Below the pieces are notes generated by a model. It saw nothing but the letters and a program-made list of their open reading frames with translations. It was not told the DNA's origin and ran no database searches. 64,000 nucleotides of DNA from Microvirga flocculans ATCC BAA-817 (lineage in GTDB: Bacteria; Pseudomonadota; Alphaproteobacteria; Rhizobiales; Beijerinckiaceae), in assembly GCF_000518665.1 (NCBI RefSeq), contig NZ_JAEA01000001.1:531166-595165 (forward strand), in the 5' to 3' direction. Shown here piece by piece: positions 61,206 to 64,000 of the stretch. The position numbers and the translations under genes are program-made. The number at the start of each line of letters is the position of its first letter. Positions within the stretch are counted from its first letter, which is position 1.

Positions 61206-63239
61206 CTATCGCAACTCCGCCCGCTGCGAGAGGTTGGCCGAGGCCATGCTTTGACCCATCAGTTCATCGACCTGTTCGCGTTGGCGCTTGAACTCCGCCA
61301 GACTGCGGCCCTCGAGCTCGCGCCCGCGCGGCAGGCGGATCTTCAGCGGGTCGACGAAGCTGCCGTTGATGATCACTTCGTAGTGGAGATGCGGGCCCGT
61401 GGAGAGGCCGGAATTGCCGAGATAGCCGATGACCTGACCCTGCTGGACCCGCTTGCCCGGGGCAATGTTCTTGGCGAAGCCCGACATGTGCGAATAGGCC
61501 GTGACGTAGCCGTTGGTGTGCTGCACCTCGACCCTGCGCCCATAGCCGGAATCCCATTCGGCCTTGATCACCGTTCCGTTGCCGGCGGCCAGGATGGGGG
61601 TGCCGATCCGGTTGGCCCAGTCGACGCCCGTATGGGGGCGCGAATAGCCCAGGATCGGGTGGAAGCGCGAGCCGAAGCCTGAGCGCAGGATGCCATCGGC
61701 GATCGGCTTGCGGATCAGGAACTTCTTGAGGGAGCGGCCCGATTCATCGAAGAAGTCGATGGTGCCGTCCTCGCCCTGGTAGCGGTAGACCCGGCGCTGT
61801 TCGCCTCCCACGGTCAGGGACGCGAAGAGAATTTCAGGAGCATCGTCCTCGTCGTCGGCGCCGAAGAAGACCTCGAAGGAATCGCCCTGAGAGACCCGGC
61901 GCTGGAAATCGACGTCGTAGCCGAAGATGCGCACCAGTTCGTCCACGGTCTGGCGCGGCAGGTCGTTCTTGAGCGCCGTCTCGTAAAGGCTCTCGTAAAG
62001 GCGCACGCCGCCGCGGGAATCGTCCTCGCCCTCCTCGTCGCCGGAGGTTTCGGCCACCTGCCGGTTGGTCTCGTCGCTGGGAGGGGTCACGGACACGAAG
62101 ACGCCCCGGTCGTTTGTGGCCGCGATCCCTTCGATGCCCCGCTCCCCGAAGCAGATTACGCGCGTGATCTGGCGGGGATCGCCGAGCCGGGGCCCCGGCG
62201 CGATGAGGATGCGCAGGCGCTGCCCCTCGCCCATGCTCTCGACCTTCATTCGCGCCGCCAGGGCCGAAGTGATCGCGGCGATCTGCTCCGGCGTCGCGCC
62301 ATAGCTGCGCAGGGCCGTCTCGAGCGTTTCGCCTTTCCGGAGAACGACGTCGCGCTCCTCGATGACCGGGATGACGGCTTTCTCGATCTTCGGGAGATCG
62401 GTCACGTTCTCCGGCACGACCCGCACCTCGATCGTGCTGAAGGGGGCGTCGACCACGCGGGCATAGCCCAGGGCCTCGCCGAGCGCTTCCGGCTGCCGCA
62501 GGGTGCGCGAGAGCATCTGCTGGGCAGGAATGGGCACGGCGGTCCGCCGCCCGGCCTCGTTGAAGACCCGGCGCTCCTCTTCGAGGATCGCCAGCACGTC
62601 GCCGTCGGTCAGGGAGGGGGCGCTCGCCTCGATGGCCACCGGGGCGAGGTCCCGCCGCAGGAGCGAGACATCGGCGTCGGCCACCTCGGGGGTCGGCTCG
62701 ACCCGGTCCTCCGTTCCTTCCGCGAACAGGCGCAGGGGATTGAAGGGCGGTATGTCGGAGGCATAGGTGCCGGCGGTCAGGGAGAGATTCGTGGCCACGC
62801 GCACGAAATGGCGGACCTTGATGGCTTCGCGCTCGCCGTTGCGGATCGTCATCGGAGCCTTGAAGCTTTGCCGTGCGGAGGCCGTCTGCTCGCCCATGTT
62901 GAGCCTGTCGGCTTTCCGGGCCACGTTGGTGGAGCGTTCCTCGTCCGTCTCCGACGGAGACCGGCCGCCGATGGTGGCGCGCTCGGGGGGCAGGGCCGAC
63001 GTCGCTGCGCCTTCGAGCGCGATATAGATGGAGGCTCCGATCAGGACGGCGCCGGTCACGCCCGTCAGCACGCTGGCGCCGAGCCAGCGCAGGTTCACCT
63101 CCCATTTGTCCACCTCGGGGGCCGCATGACCGCTCGTGCTCAGCGGCGGTTCCTGGCCGAGGTCGATCCCGGACGACAGATGCGCGGCGTCCCGGCGGGA
63201 GCCTCTGGCATGCGTGTCATCGGGAGGAAGGTGGCTCAT
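61206..63239 (-). CDS. M23-family peptidoglycan endopeptidase (LytM-domain), membrane anchored
   Basis: About 677 residues with the ATG at 63239; an upstream in-frame Met near 63305 is possible. A cytoplasmic N-terminus, one membrane helix (about 60-82) and a long periplasmic region with a LysM-like/G5-like segment (G-E-T-L-E-T-A-L-R-S-Y-G-A-T) lead to an intact M23 domain: H-P-I-L-G-Y-S-R-P-H-T-G-V-D-W-A (His/Asp metal ligands) and S-T-G-P-H-L-H-Y-E-V (H-x-H), so it should be catalytically active. This contrasts with the degenerate EnvC-like protein in the same window. Role: cross-link cleavage in cell-wall growth. Confidence 0.92.
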   Translation of the reverse strand: MSHLPPDDTHARGSRRDAAHLSSGIDLGQEPPLSTSGHAAPEVDKWEVNLRWLGASVLTGVTGAVLIGASIYIALEGAATSALPPERATIGGRSPSETDEERSTNVARKADRLNMGEQTASARQSFKAPMTIRNGEREAIKVRHFVRVATNLSLTAGTYASDIPPFNPLRLFAEGTEDRVEPTPEVADADVSLLRRDLAPVAIEASAPSLTDGDVLAILEEERRVFNEAGRRTAVPIPAQQMLSRTLRQPEALGEALGYARVVDAPFSTIEVRVVPENVTDLPKIEKAVIPVIEERDVVLRKGETLETALRSYGATPEQIAAITSALAARMKVESMGEGQRLRILIAPGPRLGDPRQITRVICFGERGIEGIAATNDRGVFVSVTPPSDETNRQVAETSGDEEGEDDSRGGVRLYESLYETALKNDLPRQTVDELVRIFGYDVDFQRRVSQGDSFEVFFGADDEDDAPEILFASLTVGGEQRRVYRYQGEDGTIDFFDESGRSLKKFLIRKPIADGILRSGFGSRFHPILGYSRPHTGVDWANRIGTPILAAGNGTVIKAEWDSGYGRRVEVQHTNGYVTAYSHMSGFAKNIAPGKRVQQGQVIGYLGNSGLSTGPHLHYEVIINGSFVDPLKIRLPRGRELEGRSLAEFKRQREQVDELMGQSMASANLSQRAELR

Positions 63240-63494
63240 GATGTCTGTATTGTTCGTGCCGGTGCGGATGGGATGCCGTATAAGATGCCAGAGGCGATCT
63301 AGCATAAGAGGCGGCAATCGCACAGGCCAATAGACAGGCTTGGACAGGATGCCTGCTTCCGGTAGCGGAGCCGTCTCTCGCGGCCCTGCTTCGGTCCGCA
63401 CTGTGTCCGCAGTGAGGCAGGGGGCGAAAAAGCTGTGAGAGGCTATGCTCCGCTTGAGGTTTCCGGGGCGCGTCAAAAAACTTTCACAAGGGCG

Positions 63495-63524
63495 TTGACA
63501 GGCCGAAAGGGTTCGGCCTATATA
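63495..63524 (+). promoter_or_regulatory. rrn operon promoter
   Basis: TTGACA (63495-63500) and TATATA (63519-63524) with an 18-bp spacer give a near-consensus sigma-70 promoter about 310 bp upstream of the 16S start. The spacer itself, GGCCGAA-AGGG-TTCGGCC, is an inverted repeat. Strong consensus boxes fit an rRNA promoter. Confidence 0.85.
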
Positions 63525-63656
63525 CCGCCCATCGACGCCGCCGCTGACGCGAACGGCGCCAAGAACTTCCTCAGAAACCGGGTTGTTGAGCCCGACTTCG
63601 GTCGGGAACAAAATCTGTTCTGTGGAAGCCCTCTTGTGTCTCTGGAACGAGGCATT

Positions 63657-63668
63657 TGCTCTTTGACA
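63657..63668 (+). promoter_or_regulatory. boxA antitermination element
   Basis: TGCTCTTTGACA closely matches the E. coli rrn boxA (TGCTCTTTAACA), the NusB-S10 binding site of the rRNA leader. It lies between the promoter and the 16S gene, in the expected order. Confidence 0.85.
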
Positions 63669-63837
63669 TTGTTGAGAGGGGAAGAGAAGCGTAGGCGGCG
63701 GTGTCCTTGCGCCGGGCCCTTTGGGGTCTGGGGAACGACATTGACCGGATCTATGCTTTGGTGAGTACACCGCTTCGGCTTTGGCTGGAGTGAGAGTGGC
63801 TCTGTCAATTTGCGTAGTGAAGTCTTGATCATTCTTT

Positions 63838-64000
63838 CAACTTGAGAGTTTGATCCTGGCTCAGAACGAACGCTGGCGGCAGGCTTAACACATGCAAGTC
63901 GAACGCATCCTTCGGGGTGAGTGGCAGACGGGTGAGTAACGCGTGGGAACGTGCCCTTCAGTTCGGGATAACCCAGGGAAACTTGGGCTAATACCGGATA
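63838..64000 (+). rRNA. rrs: 16S ribosomal RNA, 5' end (truncated by the window)
   Basis: The universal 5' sequence A-G-A-G-T-T-T-G-A-T-C-C-T-G-G-C-T-C-A-G begins at about 63844, followed by A-A-C-G-A-A-C-G-C-T-G-G-C-G-G-C-A-G-G-C and the short alphaproteobacterial V1 loop. Only the first 160 bases or so are present; the rest lies to the right. The text around V1-V2 is compatible with Microvirga/Methylobacteriaceae. Confidence 0.97.

Overview
This window looks like the chromosome of a GC-rich alphaproteobacterium of the order Hyphomicrobiales (Rhizobiales), most likely a Microvirga/Methylobacterium relative. The reasons are the start of an alphaproteobacterial-type 16S rRNA gene at the right edge, conserved rhizobial gene orders (obgE-proB-proA-nadD-rsfS-rlmH-envC-ctpA-rppH; purC/purS-purQ-purL-bolA-grxD; TIGR02302-lysA-lptM), a DUF1476 F1-ATPase inhibitor gene and a 64-residue-class twin-membrane protein. 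The genus is an inference; the partial 16S was only read by eye.

Layout. 1-2324: end of a polyamine-type ABC transporter operon on the minus strand (permease, ATPase, Tat-like binding protein), with no second permease visible. 2325-5254: AT-rich, gene-poor accessory stretch with small gene remnants, an IS1595/ISXO2-like element with a frameshifted transposase, and one orphan ORF. 5369-15935: potassium block on the minus strand, kdpFABCDE plus an uncharacterised 187-residue protein and kup, headed by a 27-residue membrane micro-ORF in front of kdpF. 16427-20394: remains of an integrated element ending at a tRNA-Ser(CGA): a DUF3102 gene with two in-frame stops, a replicase/primase-like ORF, and a tyrosine integrase with three lesions.

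20480-32858: core block: tRNA-Ser, ribosomal proteins L21 and L27, acetyltransferase, ObgE, proline synthesis (a DUF72 gene sits between proB and proA on the other strand), NAD synthesis, ribosome-associated RsfS and RlmH, cell-division/peptidoglycan proteins (EnvC-like, CtpA), RppH, and a secreted Ser/Gly-rich protein. 33489-35240: AT-rich islet carrying one PIN-domain (DUF4935-like) gene, abutting the 3' end of tRNA-Leu(CAA). 35480-46324: membrane and redox genes (YqaA, DsbB, VOC, HNH nuclease, DedA), the 3-hydroxybutyryl-CoA dehydrogenase/ETF operon, rhomboid protease, cobalamin adenosyltransferase, a lipid A deacylase-like protein and the large TIGR02302 protein. 46580-48886: a secreted cadherin-like/RTX protein inserted beside lysA. 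48971-63239: lysA-lptM, tlpA, grxD-bolA, purLQS and purC, ATPase zeta subunit, aldolase, AlkA-type glycosylase, GluQ, an AEC-family exporter and an M23 endopeptidase. 63495-64000: rrn promoter, boxA leader and the 5' end of 16S rRNA.

Most of the window is ordinary core genome. The unusual parts are the decayed tRNA-Ser element, the frameshifted IS transposase with a canonical -1 slippery heptamer exactly at the frame junction, the solitary PIN gene at tRNA-Leu, the micro-ORF in front of kdpF, and palindromic structures in the rrn promoter and upstream of the Ser/Gly-rich gene. I did not find a CRISPR array or a convincing complete new multi-gene system.
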